A DNA stretch of 64,000 bases from assembly GCF_011320225.1 (NCBI RefSeq), contig NZ_JAAOEN010000002.1:558584-622583 (forward strand), read 5' to 3'. A model generated the notes under the pieces. The model was not told the origin of the DNA and ran no database searches. It saw nothing but the letters and a program-made list of their open reading frames with translations. The first letter of the stretch is position 1; the number at the start of each line of letters is the position of its first letter. Both the position numbers and the translations under genes were made by a program. This DNA comes from Phytoactinopolyspora limicola (GTDB taxonomy: Bacteria > Actinomycetota > Actinomycetes > Jiangellales > Jiangellaceae). Below are positions 19,167 to 27,829 of the stretch, one piece after another.

Positions 19167-19180
19167 TGCAACCGCTTGCA
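19167..19180 (+). promoter_or_regulatory. LacI-family operator, site 1
   Basis: TGCAACCGCTTGCA, a 14-bp palindrome with a central CpG, as bound by LacI/GalR regulators. It covers the expected transcription start, so a bound repressor would block initiation. It has the same core as the sites at 22694, 27731, 27777 and 27798. Confidence 0.8.
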
Positions 19181-19261
19181 TAATTTCGGCCGTCATTTGA
19201 TACCAGATGATGACGTGCCGTAAATACACAAACCGTGGGTGTCGGCCGAGAGAGGGACACG

Positions 19262-20530
19262 ATGGGAATCACGCAGGCTTTCCGCGCGGCGGCAGTGATC
19301 GTCGCCACCGCCGTCGCCGTCACCGCATGTGGCGGCGGCGATGACGCCAACCAGGTAGGCACCGATACCAGCTCCTCCGGTGACCAGGAACAGCCATCGG
19401 GCAAGGTGACGTTCTGGTCCTACCCGATCGGCGATGCCAATACCGACCAGTACTGGACGCCTGTGGTGGCTCGTTTCAACGAGCAGTACCCAGATATCGA
19501 CGTAGAAGTTATCGTCCAGCCTTGGGACGGCCGCGAGGAACAGCTGAACACCTCGCTGGCCGGCGGGCTCGCACCCGACGTCGCGTACTTCAACCCGGAC
19601 TTCATACCCAAGTTCGTCGAACAGGGTGTCCTCGAATCAGTCAGCGACGTCATCGCCGATGACGTGGACGACTTCCGCGAGCCAGCAGTGGCCGCGATGA
19701 GCTACAACGACGAGCTCTACGGCGTCCCGCTCCTGATGAGCGTTAGCTCCGTGATCTGCTTCCAGAACGTTCTGGACGAAGCCGGCGTGGACTGCCCGAC
19801 CACCTGGGACGAGGCTCTTGAGATCGCCCCGATCGTGAAGGACGCCGGCTACTACGCCACCCAGTACTCGGGCACGACCAGCCTGAACCACTCCTTCTAT
19901 CCGTTCCTGCTCCAGGCCGGCGGCGAGGTGCTCAACAGCGAGGGGCAGGCGGCGTTCAACGGGCCGGAAGGTGTGGCCGCACTGAGCTTCCTGAAGGAAA
20001 TGGCTGAGAACGACTACCTGCCCCAGCAGAGCCTCACCACCCAGGAAGACTTCGAGCAGACCCCGGCCGGACGCAGCGAGGTAGCGTTCCTCGTCGACGG
20101 CTTCGTCGCCACCGTCAGCCGGTTCGTCGACCCGGAGAACATCGTCGTCAGCCCACCGCTCAGCGGCGCGCAGCCGGCCAACTTCGGCACGGTGGGTGGC
20201 CTGTCGATCTTCAACACGAGCGACAACATCGATGCCGCCAAACTCTGGGTGAAGTTCCTGACCTCACCCGAGGAGATGGAGTCGTTCAACCGGGATGCTC
20301 ACTTCTCCGCCGCCCGGGCGTCGATCACCGGGATCTTCGACGACCCCTTGATGATCGAGCAGGAGAAGTACCTCGACACCGTCTGGTCCGGTGTTGTCCA
20401 CCCGCAGGCCCGCGAGATCATCGACCTGCTGAAGCCACACCTGCAGGCCGCTCTTCTGGGCCGCACCAGTCCGCAAGATGCGCTGGACGCCGCTGCCGCA
20501 GAAGTCGATGGCATGCTCAGCCGCGGATAA
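19262..20530 (+). CDS. Sugar ABC transporter substrate-binding lipoprotein (family 1)
   Basis: 422-residue extracellular solute-binding lipoprotein of the carbohydrate (SBP_bac_1) family. The signal peptide ends in a lipobox (AVTAC, Cys23), followed by an acidic linker. Family features: KVTFWSYPIGDANTDQYWTPVV, VEVIVQPWDGREEQLNTSLAGG and APDVAYFNPDFIPKF. ATG 19262 follows AGAGGGA. It is the first gene of the amino-sugar locus and works with the two permeases downstream. No ATPase is encoded here, as is common when a shared MsiK-type ATPase is used. Confidence 0.93.
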   Translation: MGITQAFRAAAVIVATAVAVTACGGGDDANQVGTDTSSSGDQEQPSGKVTFWSYPIGDANTDQYWTPVVARFNEQYPDIDVEVIVQPWDGREEQLNTSLAGGLAPDVAYFNPDFIPKFVEQGVLESVSDVIADDVDDFREPAVAAMSYNDELYGVPLLMSVSSVICFQNVLDEAGVDCPTTWDEALEIAPIVKDAGYYATQYSGTTSLNHSFYPFLLQAGGEVLNSEGQAAFNGPEGVAALSFLKEMAENDYLPQQSLTTQEDFEQTPAGRSEVAFLVDGFVATVSRFVDPENIVVSPPLSGAQPANFGTVGGLSIFNTSDNIDAAKLWVKFLTSPEEMESFNRDAHFSAARASITGIFDDPLMIEQEKYLDTVWSGVVHPQAREIIDLLKPHLQAALLGRTSPQDALDAAAAEVDGMLSRG

Positions 20531-20690
20531 GAGCTTCCGCCCATAGATCGGTGGAGCTGAGCCAGTAGAGGAGCGAGCATGGCAAGGCGGAGGAGGAGGT
20601 CGATGCGGAGCCATCGATCGACGACGACAACGAAGCCAGGCGACGCTCGTCTGCTGGCTCAGCCCGCCAGCATCTATTGGCGGAAGCTCT
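20530..20690. repeat. Long imperfect inverted repeat between binding-protein and permease genes
   Basis: The outer arms AGAGCTTCCGCC(C/A)ATAGAT (20530-20548 and 20672-20690) match with one mismatch. Inner arms GCTGAGCCAG (20556-20565) and CTGGCTCAGC (20654-20663) pair exactly. The loop is rich in GAGG/GACGAC. The element begins on the last base of the binding-protein stop. As RNA it would form a long stem able to terminate or protect the upstream message and so raise binding protein over permease. Confidence 0.85.
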
Positions 20691-20828
20691 GAGTGTCGCG
20701 GACCGGAAGCCCACAAGACTAGGGCACTAGTGCCCCGCGTGGGACGTCTGTTCACCACACCCTAGACGACGCTCCGGCCAGCGGGCTCGAAACACCGCTG
20801 GCCGGGACGACAGGCAGGAGGCCTGCTC

Positions 20829-21749
20829 GTGGCAATCGCTGCCCGCAACCGTGCCGGAGCACCCGCGCCGGTGCGTCGGCGCTGGTGGAGGTCCGACAAG
20901 GCGGTGATCGCCTACGTCTTCATCCTCCCGTACGTCATTCTCTTCCTCACCTTCAAGATCGCCCCCGCGATCTTCGGCGTTGGCCTCAGCTTCACCAACT
21001 GGCGCCCGGTCGGCGGCGCGGACTTCATCGGCTTCGACAACTTCACCCGACTCTTCAGCGACCCCATCTTCTGGGGCGCACTTCGGGTGACGCTGGTGTA
21101 CGCGATCATCGCCATACCGATGTCGATCACGGTGTCGCTGTTCATGGCCCTCTTGTGCGACCGGACGTTGCGCGGCATGGGCATCTACCGGTCGATCTTC
21201 TTCCTGCCAGTCGTCACCAGTTCGGTGATCGCCGGCATCATCTGGGTCTGGATCTTCGGCCAGCAAGGGCCGCTCAACTGGCTCACCGGGCTGGTGGGTG
21301 TTGGTCCGCTCGGCTGGCTCCAGAGCGAGATCCTGGTTTTGCCCGCGCTGTCGATGGTCAGTGCGTGGAGCAATTTCGGCTACAACATGCTGATCCTGCT
21401 CGCCGGCATGCTGGCTATCCCCCGCGATTACTACGAGGCAGCCGAGCTCGACGGTGCCAACTGGTTCAAGCGGTTCCGGCACGTCACCATCCCGCTGCTC
21501 AAACCTGCACTGTTCTTCGTCCTCATCCTGGAGATCATCAAGTCGTTCCAGGTGTTCGACACCATCTACGTCATGACCGGTGGCGGTCCGTTCCGGTCGA
21601 GTTACACGTTGACGTACATGATCTACGACCAGGGGTTCGGCTACTTCGACTTCGGCTACGCCAGCGCCGTGGGTGTCGTGCTGCTGGTGATCACCCTGGC
21701 GGTCTCCCTCGTCCAACGGTGGCTGTTCGACAAGGAGAAGAAGAAGTGA
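20829..21749 (+). CDS. Sugar ABC transporter permease (MalF/UgpA type)
   Basis: 306-residue inner-membrane permease with about six transmembrane helices, first at VIAYVFILPYVILFLTF. The coupling EAA motif is YYEAAELDGANWFKRFRHVTIPLL. GTG start 20829 after AGGAGG. The stop overlaps the second permease start (GTGA). Forms the translocation pore with the next protein. Confidence 0.94.
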   Translation: MAIAARNRAGAPAPVRRRWWRSDKAVIAYVFILPYVILFLTFKIAPAIFGVGLSFTNWRPVGGADFIGFDNFTRLFSDPIFWGALRVTLVYAIIAIPMSITVSLFMALLCDRTLRGMGIYRSIFFLPVVTSSVIAGIIWVWIFGQQGPLNWLTGLVGVGPLGWLQSEILVLPALSMVSAWSNFGYNMLILLAGMLAIPRDYYEAAELDGANWFKRFRHVTIPLLKPALFFVLILEIIKSFQVFDTIYVMTGGGPFRSSYTLTYMIYDQGFGYFDFGYASAVGVVLLVITLAVSLVQRWLFDKEKKK

Positions 21750-22627
21750 CCGTCTCGACTGCGCCGCAGACAACGTCGCCCCCGACCACACCCACCGGCA
21801 GCAAACCGCTCGCCAGGGGTCGTCGCCGGCGCCCCGGACTTATGCACCTGCCGCTGATCCTGGCCGCGGTGATCACCGCGTTCCCGTTCTACGCGATGAT
21901 CGTCATCTCGCTCCAGCCGGGCCAGCCGATCGACCTGCCCGGTTCCCTGTTCCCCGCGGTGATCTCCTACGACAGTTACCAAGAGGTGCTCGGCAACTCG
22001 CGGATCTTCCAGTGGGCCTTCAACTCGGCGGTCTACTCGATCGCATCGGTGGTCCTGGTGCTGGTGTTCGCGTCGATGGCTGGTTATGCGTTCGCCAAGA
22101 AGACGTTCTTCGGTCGCGAAGTGATCTTCTGGTCGTTCGTGGCGATGCTGATGGTGCCCTATCACCTGACTCTGATCCCGCAGTTCATCATCGTCTCGGA
22201 GATGGGCGGCCTCAACACCCTGTGGGGTTTGACGGTCCCGACGCTCGCCAACGTGCAGGCGATGTTCCTCATGCGGCAGTTCATCCGCGATATCCCGGAC
22301 GAGCTGATCGAGGCGGCCCGGATCGACGGTGCCGGCGAGTTCCGCATCTACTGGTCGATCATCTTGCCGCAAACCAAACCGATCATGGCGACGCTGGGTA
22401 CGTTCGTGTTCCTCTGGCATTGGAACGACTTCCTCTGGCCGTTGGTCGCGCAGCGCACACCGGACATGTACGTGCTGACCGTGGGTTTGAACAGCATGCA
22501 GCAGCAGGAGACCGTTCTCGCCACCACCATGGCCGGGGCCGTGATCATCTTCGTTCCAACGCTGCTGATCTTCATCTGCCTGCAACGCTTCTTCGTCCGC
22601 GGTGTGGTGATGAGCGGGCTGAAATAG
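21746..22627 (+). CDS. Sugar ABC transporter permease (MalG/UgpE type)
   Basis: 293-residue permease with a proline/threonine-rich cytoplasmic N-terminus, then membrane helices from LPLILAAVITAFPFYAMIV. EAA loop: ELIEAARIDGAGEFRIYWSI. GTG 21746 overlaps the previous gene's stop by four bases. Followed by a strong hairpin, so the transporter transcript may largely end here, with the hydrolase gene restarting from its own operator-containing promoter. Confidence 0.94.
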   Translation: MTVSTAPQTTSPPTTPTGSKPLARGRRRRPGLMHLPLILAAVITAFPFYAMIVISLQPGQPIDLPGSLFPAVISYDSYQEVLGNSRIFQWAFNSAVYSIASVVLVLVFASMAGYAFAKKTFFGREVIFWSFVAMLMVPYHLTLIPQFIIVSEMGGLNTLWGLTVPTLANVQAMFLMRQFIRDIPDELIEAARIDGAGEFRIYWSIILPQTKPIMATLGTFVFLWHWNDFLWPLVAQRTPDMYVLTVGLNSMQQQETVLATTMAGAVIIFVPTLLIFICLQRFFVRGVVMSGLK

Positions 22628-22634
22628 CCGCCTA

Positions 22635-22665
22635 GGGCTACCTGGCCCGGATGGCCAGGTAGCCC
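22635..22665 (+). terminator. Hairpin after the permease genes
   Basis: GGGCTACCTGGCC and GGCCAGGTAGCCC form a perfect 13-bp stem with a 5-nt loop, eight bases after the permease stop. Confidence 0.75.
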
Positions 22666-22693
22666 CGGGGAGGCGCGGCGCAACAGTGTCGAC

Positions 22694-22707
22694 TGCAACC
22701 GCTTGCA
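22694..22707 (+). promoter_or_regulatory. LacI-family operator, site 2
   Basis: TGCAACCGCTTGCA, identical to site 1, placed 13 bp before the hydrolase ATG. Repressor here would block the hydrolase-propeller transcript. Confidence 0.8.
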
Positions 22708-22720
22708 GAAACGGAGCGCG

Positions 22721-23704
22721 ATGATCATGCCCTCGCGACGCCCCTCTCACCGGCCCGGCCGGCCTGTCCCCGTGCTGGCTTCGGGCGGTCCAGCCCGGGC
22801 CGAGACCCGCCGGAAGTGGTGGAGCAATTGGCTGGGCGCCGAGCGGGCTCCGGACGCGGCGTGGCAGCTCGGCCCCATGGCCGCGTGGCGTGACGAGTTC
22901 GACCGAGGCCAGCTCGCTATCACCACCCACGGCACCACCATGGAGGCCGCTCTGCTCCGCCCGGCCGGCTACCCAGGCCACCCCGGCCGGCTGGCCACGG
23001 TCGTGCTGCCGTTCTACGACGTCGCATCGTTGCTCGGCGAGCGGTCGGCGCGCACCCTGGATCGGTCGGACGAGCGGATCCGGGCGCATGCCTATGCCCG
23101 CCACCTGGTCGGCCATGGCGTCGCGGTCCTGGCCGTACCCTGGTGGTTCGAGTACGTCCTACCCGAATCGGCTCCCCTGACGCCGCTAGCCGCGAGGTAC
23201 CAACCAGCGGCCGGCCGGCACCGCCGGACCATCGGCGGAACACCACTCGGGCGCAGCATCGGGGATCTCCTCGTCGCCGTCGATGCCCTGGCCTCGGTGC
23301 CGTGGATCGATCCGGACCGGATCGGCGTCTTTGGCCACTCCCTCGGTGGGAAACTCGCACTCTTCCTCGCCGCACTGGATCCGCGGATCGCCGCCGGGGT
23401 GGTCCACGAGGCCGGCCTGGGCTGGGCCAACTCCAACTGGTCCGATCCGTGGTACCTGGCCGGCGACCCACCGGGCGACCACGATCACGACGAGCTCCTC
23501 GGACTGGTGGCGCCGCGCCCGATCCTCGTCGCCGGTGGGAACGACGCCGACGGCTGGCACAACCGGAACGTCGTCGAACAGGCCAGTTGGTATTGGCCCG
23601 ACACTCATGGCCCCGAGTCGCTCTACCACAACCGCGGGCACACTCCGCCGGACCACGTCCTGCACGCTAGCTACCGCTGGCTGCGGCGGAATCTGGGGAG
23701 GTGA
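22721..23704 (+). CDS. Alpha/beta-hydrolase, acetyl-xylan-esterase/dienelactone-hydrolase-like
   Basis: 327-residue serine hydrolase. The nucleophile elbow is GVFGHSLGGKLALFLAAL; the likely acid is in ILVAGGNDADGWHN and the catalytic His in YHNRGHTPPDHVLH. No signal peptide is obvious, though the first 35 residues are Arg/Pro-rich, so a cytoplasmic role on imported acylated sugars is plausible. ATG 22721 is chosen because GGAG lies five bases upstream; an ATG two codons later is possible. Located between the transporter and the propeller gene and preceded by a repressor site, so part of the regulon. Confidence 0.85.
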   Translation: MIMPSRRPSHRPGRPVPVLASGGPARAETRRKWWSNWLGAERAPDAAWQLGPMAAWRDEFDRGQLAITTHGTTMEAALLRPAGYPGHPGRLATVVLPFYDVASLLGERSARTLDRSDERIRAHAYARHLVGHGVAVLAVPWWFEYVLPESAPLTPLAARYQPAAGRHRRTIGGTPLGRSIGDLLVAVDALASVPWIDPDRIGVFGHSLGGKLALFLAALDPRIAAGVVHEAGLGWANSNWSDPWYLAGDPPGDHDHDELLGLVAPRPILVAGGNDADGWHNRNVVEQASWYWPDTHGPESLYHNRGHTPPDHVLHASYRWLRRNLGR

Positions 23705-23755
23705 GGCCACGGCCGCCTACGTCATCAGCGACCTGCGACCCAGAAAGGCAGCGAG

Positions 23756-26326
23756 ATGAGTAGCACCACTTTTCCACGACCATCCATCCGGACCAGACTT
23801 GGCTATACCCTCGGCGCCAGCATGCTGGCCACCGCCGTCCTCGTCGGCACCGGTGCCGGCGCCAACTCGTCAACCGTCGACCCCGCGGCGACCACGGGTA
23901 CCGTCGTCGGTCCGGTGAACGGCGGCTTCGAAGAACCCGTCGACGACGGCGCCATCCCCGGCTGGACCCACACCCATGGCACCGCCAACCCCGACGCGTT
24001 CTCCGTCGTCGATACGCGGGCCGCCGAAGGCGACTACAGCCTGCTGCTGCACAACCCCAGCTCGGAGATCAGCGCCGGGCTCCGCAGCGACCGATTCGAC
24101 ATCACCGGCGGGCATACCTACCGGGTCAGCGCCCAGGTCTACATCGAGGAATACACCAGCCCGAGCGCCTCCTCCCTCTACTTCTACTTCTATGACGAGT
24201 CCGGCCAGCAGCTCGAACAGCACACCGTGTCGATCGGGCGGCTCCCGCGGGACAGCTGGCAGCCGGTGACTCTCTACGCCGACGCCCCGGCCGAGGCCAC
24301 GAGCGCGGCGGTGTTGTTGTACTCGAACATCGCCAACGTCGCCACCTACTACGCCGACGACGTCCAGGTGACCGATCGGGGCGAAGCAGCAGTGGTCGAG
24401 GATCTCGGCGTGGCTATGTACACACCGAACGTCCGACTCGGCGCCACCGACACATTGCCGGACGGCACCCCGGTCGCGTACATGTTCTCCGACGGCAACC
24501 CGGTCAGCTTCAACGTCGTCGATATCCGCGACGGTCAGCTGCTGGACACCATCGACATGCCGCCCTATACGGTGGCCAGCTCGATCGTGGTCGACGACGA
24601 TCACAGCGTCTACTTCAGCGTCCGAGCTCCCAACGACGGCACCCTGTGGCGCTACGACCCCGTGGAGCAGGAACTCGAGACTCTCGCCAGCCGCCTCGTC
24701 GGGGAGCAGATGCTGCGCAGCCTGCTGCTCGACGGCGACACCCTCTATGGCACCACATACCCGGGCGCCAAGGTGTACTCCTACAACACGGTCAGCGGTG
24801 ACGTCCACGACTACGGCCCAGTGTTCACCGACGGCGCCTACGCGTGGGGTTTCGATCAGGTGGACGGCGAGCTCTGGGTCGGCACCGGCGCGGTCGGCCG
24901 GCTGTACAGCGTCGATCCGGGCAGCGGCGACATCACCGAGATCGACCTGCCGGATGGGGTGGAGCCGGACTTCGTCAACCGCATCATCCGCCACGGTGAC
25001 CTAGTGTTCGTGGCCTACTCACCGGGCAGCCCGGAGAACGTCGCGGTCTACGACCTCACCGCGGGCGAGTGGTGCTGTACGCAGACGCTGCGGTCCACCG
25101 TCGGTACCTGGTCGAAGGCGTCATACGACGGCCAGTTCTTCTACGTGTCCGGCGACACCGTGTACGGCTACGACCTCGATGCCCGGGCCACCGTCTCGAT
25201 CGGCTGGGAATCCAGCGCGCTCGCCGCGGAGGTCGAGGGAACCATCAGCCTGGAGCTGGTCGACCTGGGCCTGCCGGAGTTCCCCGGCACCAGCCTGGTC
25301 GGGCTACGTGGCGACGGCGCACTCTGGCGCTACAACCTAGCCACCGGCGACGGCGACGTGGTGAGCGGCGACATCCACGGCGCGCCGGCCACCGTCCATT
25401 CGATTGGCCACGGAGCCGATGGCAACGTCTACGTCGGTGCCTATCTCAGCTCGGGTGTCATGGCCCGCGTCGACCGCTCCACCGGTGAGCTCGAGCAGCT
25501 CTCCGGGCCGGGGCAGGCCGACAGCATGATCGCGCATCGGAACCATACGGTGGTGGGTGTCTATCCGAGCGCCTCGTTCTACGCCGGACAACCCGCTCAG
25601 GACTGGGAATGGGGCGAGAACCCGTCCCACCTGTTCACCGTGGGCCGGGGTGCACCGCACGGTCAGGATCGGCCGCTCACCATGGTGTCGGCGGGCCCAG
25701 TGGTCGCCGCGGGCACCGTGCCGAACTACGGTGAGCTGGGTGGTGCCCTAGTGCTGTTCGATCCGAAACGTGGCGGCGCTGGATACGAGGTGCACCGCAA
25801 CGTCGTCCACGATCAGAGTGTGGTGGCGCTGGCGTATCGCAACGGTCTGGTCTATGGCGGCACCTCGATCCACGGCGGGCTGTCCAGCGACTCCACCCAG
25901 GACGAGGCAGAGCTGTTCATCTGGGACGTCAAGGCCGGCGAGGTGGTCTGGAGCGACGTTGTCGTCCCCGGGGCCACCATCATGCATGAGCTGACGTTCA
26001 CTCCGAACGGTGACCTCTGGGGCCTGACCGAGACCGGGACGCTGTTCCAGTTCGACCGGCATACCCGCGAGGTGGTGAACACCGTGGAGACGGGTATCAC
26101 CAACTCCAACGTGTGGGGTCGGCTGAGTGAGCTGTTCTACCGCGAGTCCGATGGCTACCTCTATGGAAACACCGGTGGCCGGCTGTTCCGTCTCGACCCG
26201 GACAGCCTCGAGCTAGAGATCCTCGTGTCCAGTGGGGTCCGTGGCGCCGCCGTCGACCGTGACGACACTATCTACTTCACCGACGCGACCAACGTGTTCC
26301 GATACGTGCCGAGCGGCGAGGAGTAG
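23756..26326 (+). CDS. Secreted protein with N-terminal carbohydrate-binding-like domain and PQQ/kelch-type beta-propeller
   Basis: 856 residues. A Sec signal peptide (LGYTLGASMLATAVLVGTG) is followed by a jelly-roll domain (about residues 50-205) that reads like a CBM4/9-type module: NGGFEEPVDDGAIPGW, SDRFDITGGHTYRVSAQVY, YYADDVQV. The rest, from about 220 to the end, is a long series of propeller blades with recurring 'xLWRYDPxxxxLE', 'LYSVDPGSG', 'LFRLDPDSLELE' and 'LFQFDRHTREV' units. No catalytic signature of a known lyase or hydrolase family was recognised. Propeller folds are used by several polysaccharide lyases, so a new glycan-cleaving or glycan-binding protein is plausible; that is inference. 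The gene starts 51 bp after the hydrolase, within the repressor-controlled transcript. Confidence 0.8.
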   Translation: MSSTTFPRPSIRTRLGYTLGASMLATAVLVGTGAGANSSTVDPAATTGTVVGPVNGGFEEPVDDGAIPGWTHTHGTANPDAFSVVDTRAAEGDYSLLLHNPSSEISAGLRSDRFDITGGHTYRVSAQVYIEEYTSPSASSLYFYFYDESGQQLEQHTVSIGRLPRDSWQPVTLYADAPAEATSAAVLLYSNIANVATYYADDVQVTDRGEAAVVEDLGVAMYTPNVRLGATDTLPDGTPVAYMFSDGNPVSFNVVDIRDGQLLDTIDMPPYTVASSIVVDDDHSVYFSVRAPNDGTLWRYDPVEQELETLASRLVGEQMLRSLLLDGDTLYGTTYPGAKVYSYNTVSGDVHDYGPVFTDGAYAWGFDQVDGELWVGTGAVGRLYSVDPGSGDITEIDLPDGVEPDFVNRIIRHGDLVFVAYSPGSPENVAVYDLTAGEWCCTQTLRSTVGTWSKASYDGQFFYVSGDTVYGYDLDARATVSIGWESSALAAEVEGTISLELVDLGLPEFPGTSLVGLRGDGALWRYNLATGDGDVVSGDIHGAPATVHSIGHGADGNVYVGAYLSSGVMARVDRSTGELEQLSGPGQADSMIAHRNHTVVGVYPSASFYAGQPAQDWEWGENPSHLFTVGRGAPHGQDRPLTMVSAGPVVAAGTVPNYGELGGALVLFDPKRGGAGYEVHRNVVHDQSVVALAYRNGLVYGGTSIHGGLSSDSTQDEAELFIWDVKAGEVVWSDVVVPGATIMHELTFTPNGDLWGLTETGTLFQFDRHTREVVNTVETGITNSNVWGRLSELFYRESDGYLYGNTGGRLFRLDPDSLELEILVSSGVRGAAVDRDDTIYFTDATNVFRYVPSGEE

Positions 26327-26335
26327 GGCTCGACC

Positions 26336-26384
26336 CTGGTGTGTCGCGCCGGAGATCTCAGGGATTTCCGGCGCGACACACCAG
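26336..26384. terminator. Strong hairpin after the propeller gene
   Basis: Perfect 18-bp stem CTGGTGTGTCGCGCCGGA / TCCGGCGCGACACACCAG with a 13-nt loop, nine bases after the propeller stop. Placed between convergent genes, so it can end transcripts from both sides. Confidence 0.8.
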
Positions 26385-26398
26385 CCGATGTCCGCCGA

Positions 26399-26445
26399 GA
26401 TCAGGTGTCGTTGGTGGCGCCACTCCTCACCAACAACACCTGATC
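26399..26445. terminator. Second hairpin, GATCAGGTGT arms
   Basis: The 18-bp arms (26399-26416 and 26428-26445) contain GATCAGGTGT and its complement and pair with one mismatch. It may end the leftward AGE-epimerase transcript. The core GATCAGGTG also occurs in the 186-bp inverted repeat at 8852-9787, so it could be part of a dispersed element. Confidence 0.6.
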
Positions 26446-26485
26446 GCTCTGCTCCGGGCGTTTCACTCGCGTCCGCGCCGCGACC

Positions 26486-27715
26486 TCATCCGGGCACCGA
26501 ATCGTCCAGCTCGACGATCTGCATGAGGTTCCGGGCGATGTGAAACGGGTCTTTGACCGGCAGGGCTACTACCTCGTCGAGTGGTAGACCGGCCCGGTCC
26601 CGGATCTGGATCCACTCCTCCCCGTCGGCGCCAGCCGGGAACGTCGACAAGGTGTACGCCCAGATCCGGTCCGCCCACGAGGCGGCTTCGGCATCGCCGT
26701 AGCGCCGGGCCGCCAGGGCGGTGGTGTAGGCCGCCTCGGTGTGTACCCACCACAACTTGGTGCTCCACGTCCGGCGGACCAACGTCTCGTACGGCGTGTC
26801 TCCGCCCCACCCGCGTGGTTCGACCGGTCCGGATCGATCGGCGTACCGAACCAGCCCACCATAGTCGGGGTCCCAGGCCGCGGCGGCCAGGGCTCCCACA
26901 CTGGCCAGCAAGGCGGGAACCGGCGCCCGGTCGTCGAGGAGCTCACAGGTCTCGAGCGCCACCCAGACACCTTCCAGGGCGTGGCCGGGTACTCGGTGTC
27001 GAGCGAGGAGTGAGCCGTCGTCGTTGGTGTCGGGGATCATTTCGCGGAAGGTGCCGTCCGGCTGTCGGTGGTCGAGCATGGTGTCGCGGGCCTGTCGGAG
27101 CCGGTCCATCTCACCCGGATCGGCCACGCCGAGGGCCTGCTTGGCGCGCACCCATTCCAGGAGTGTGTTGAGGAGGATCATCCGCGGCCCGAAGGCGGTG
27201 AAACCCGCTGGCACAGCGTACGGCGGGGTCGCCGCGGTGCCTGCGGCGATGCTCTCGGCGGCGGTCGACAGTACGGGCTCGACCGGATCCAACCAGTCGG
27301 GCGTTCCGGTCCGACGGGCCAACTCGGCCAGGCCCATGACCACGAAACAGTCGGCGTAGACGCTGTGGTCCTCGCCCGACGGCCCGGCCGTTGGTGAACC
27401 TTTCCGGTCGAGGACGAAATGGCAACGTCCGTCCGGCCGGATGGCGTGGTCGAGGAGGAACTCGGCACCGCGAACGGCGTACCGCGTCAACTCGGCCGCG
27501 TCCAGCTCGAGCCGGCCGGCCGCGGCCAGCCGCGCCGCCCGGGCGAGAAGCCAGACGAATCTGCCTTGTGACCAGGTGAACTTGTCGGTGGAAACCAACG
27601 TACGGCCGCGGTTGTCGAAGCAGGTCAGGAAGCCGCCCGCGGTGTGGTCGACGCCGTGCTGGAGCCAGAACGGGAGGACGACGCCTTCCAGCTGAGCACG
27701 AGCGGTGGCGTACAC
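26486..27715 (-). CDS. AGE-family epimerase/isomerase (N-acylglucosamine 2-epimerase-like)
   Basis: 409-residue (alpha/alpha)6-barrel enzyme of the N-acylglucosamine 2-epimerase superfamily. Members interconvert N-acetylmannosamine and N-acetylglucosamine, epimerise cellobiose or isomerise aldoses. Conserved pieces: WSQGRFVWLLARAAR, the His-bearing HRVPGHALEGVWVALE, and STKLWWVHTEAAYTTAL. Start GTG 27715 follows GGGAGG; reading further upstream would run through the operators and is unlikely. Divergent from nagB and sharing its operator cluster. The exact substrate cannot be set by homology alone, but amino-sugar genes around it favour an N-acyl hexosamine. Confidence 0.88.
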   Translation of the reverse strand: MYATARAQLEGVVLPFWLQHGVDHTAGGFLTCFDNRGRTLVSTDKFTWSQGRFVWLLARAARLAAAGRLELDAAELTRYAVRGAEFLLDHAIRPDGRCHFVLDRKGSPTAGPSGEDHSVYADCFVVMGLAELARRTGTPDWLDPVEPVLSTAAESIAAGTAATPPYAVPAGFTAFGPRMILLNTLLEWVRAKQALGVADPGEMDRLRQARDTMLDHRQPDGTFREMIPDTNDDGSLLARHRVPGHALEGVWVALETCELLDDRAPVPALLASVGALAAAAWDPDYGGLVRYADRSGPVEPRGWGGDTPYETLVRRTWSTKLWWVHTEAAYTTALAARRYGDAEAASWADRIWAYTLSTFPAGADGEEWIQIRDRAGLPLDEVVALPVKDPFHIARNLMQIVELDDSVPG

Positions 27716-27730
27716 GTTCCCTCCCAGGGA

Positions 27731-27811
27731 TGCAACCGGTTGCGAACAGCGATCGTCCCATCGTTGACCGGGCCAATGCAACCGGTTACAGTGTGATTGC
27801 AACCGCTTGCA
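27731..27811. promoter_or_regulatory. Divergent AGE/nagB control region with three LacI-type operators
   Basis: Sites TGCAACCGGTTGCG (27731-27744), TGCAACCGGTTACA (27777-27790) and TGCAACCGCTTGCA (27798-27811). A rightward promoter TTGACC (27764-27769), 17-bp spacer, TACAGT (27787-27792) is overlapped by the second site, and the third covers the start of transcription of nagB. The first site lies just upstream of the ribosome site of the leftward epimerase gene. Three spaced sites would allow looping by a tetramer or cooperative repression of both directions. Confidence 0.8.
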
Positions 27812-27829
27812 ATCTAGAGAGGTCCGTGC

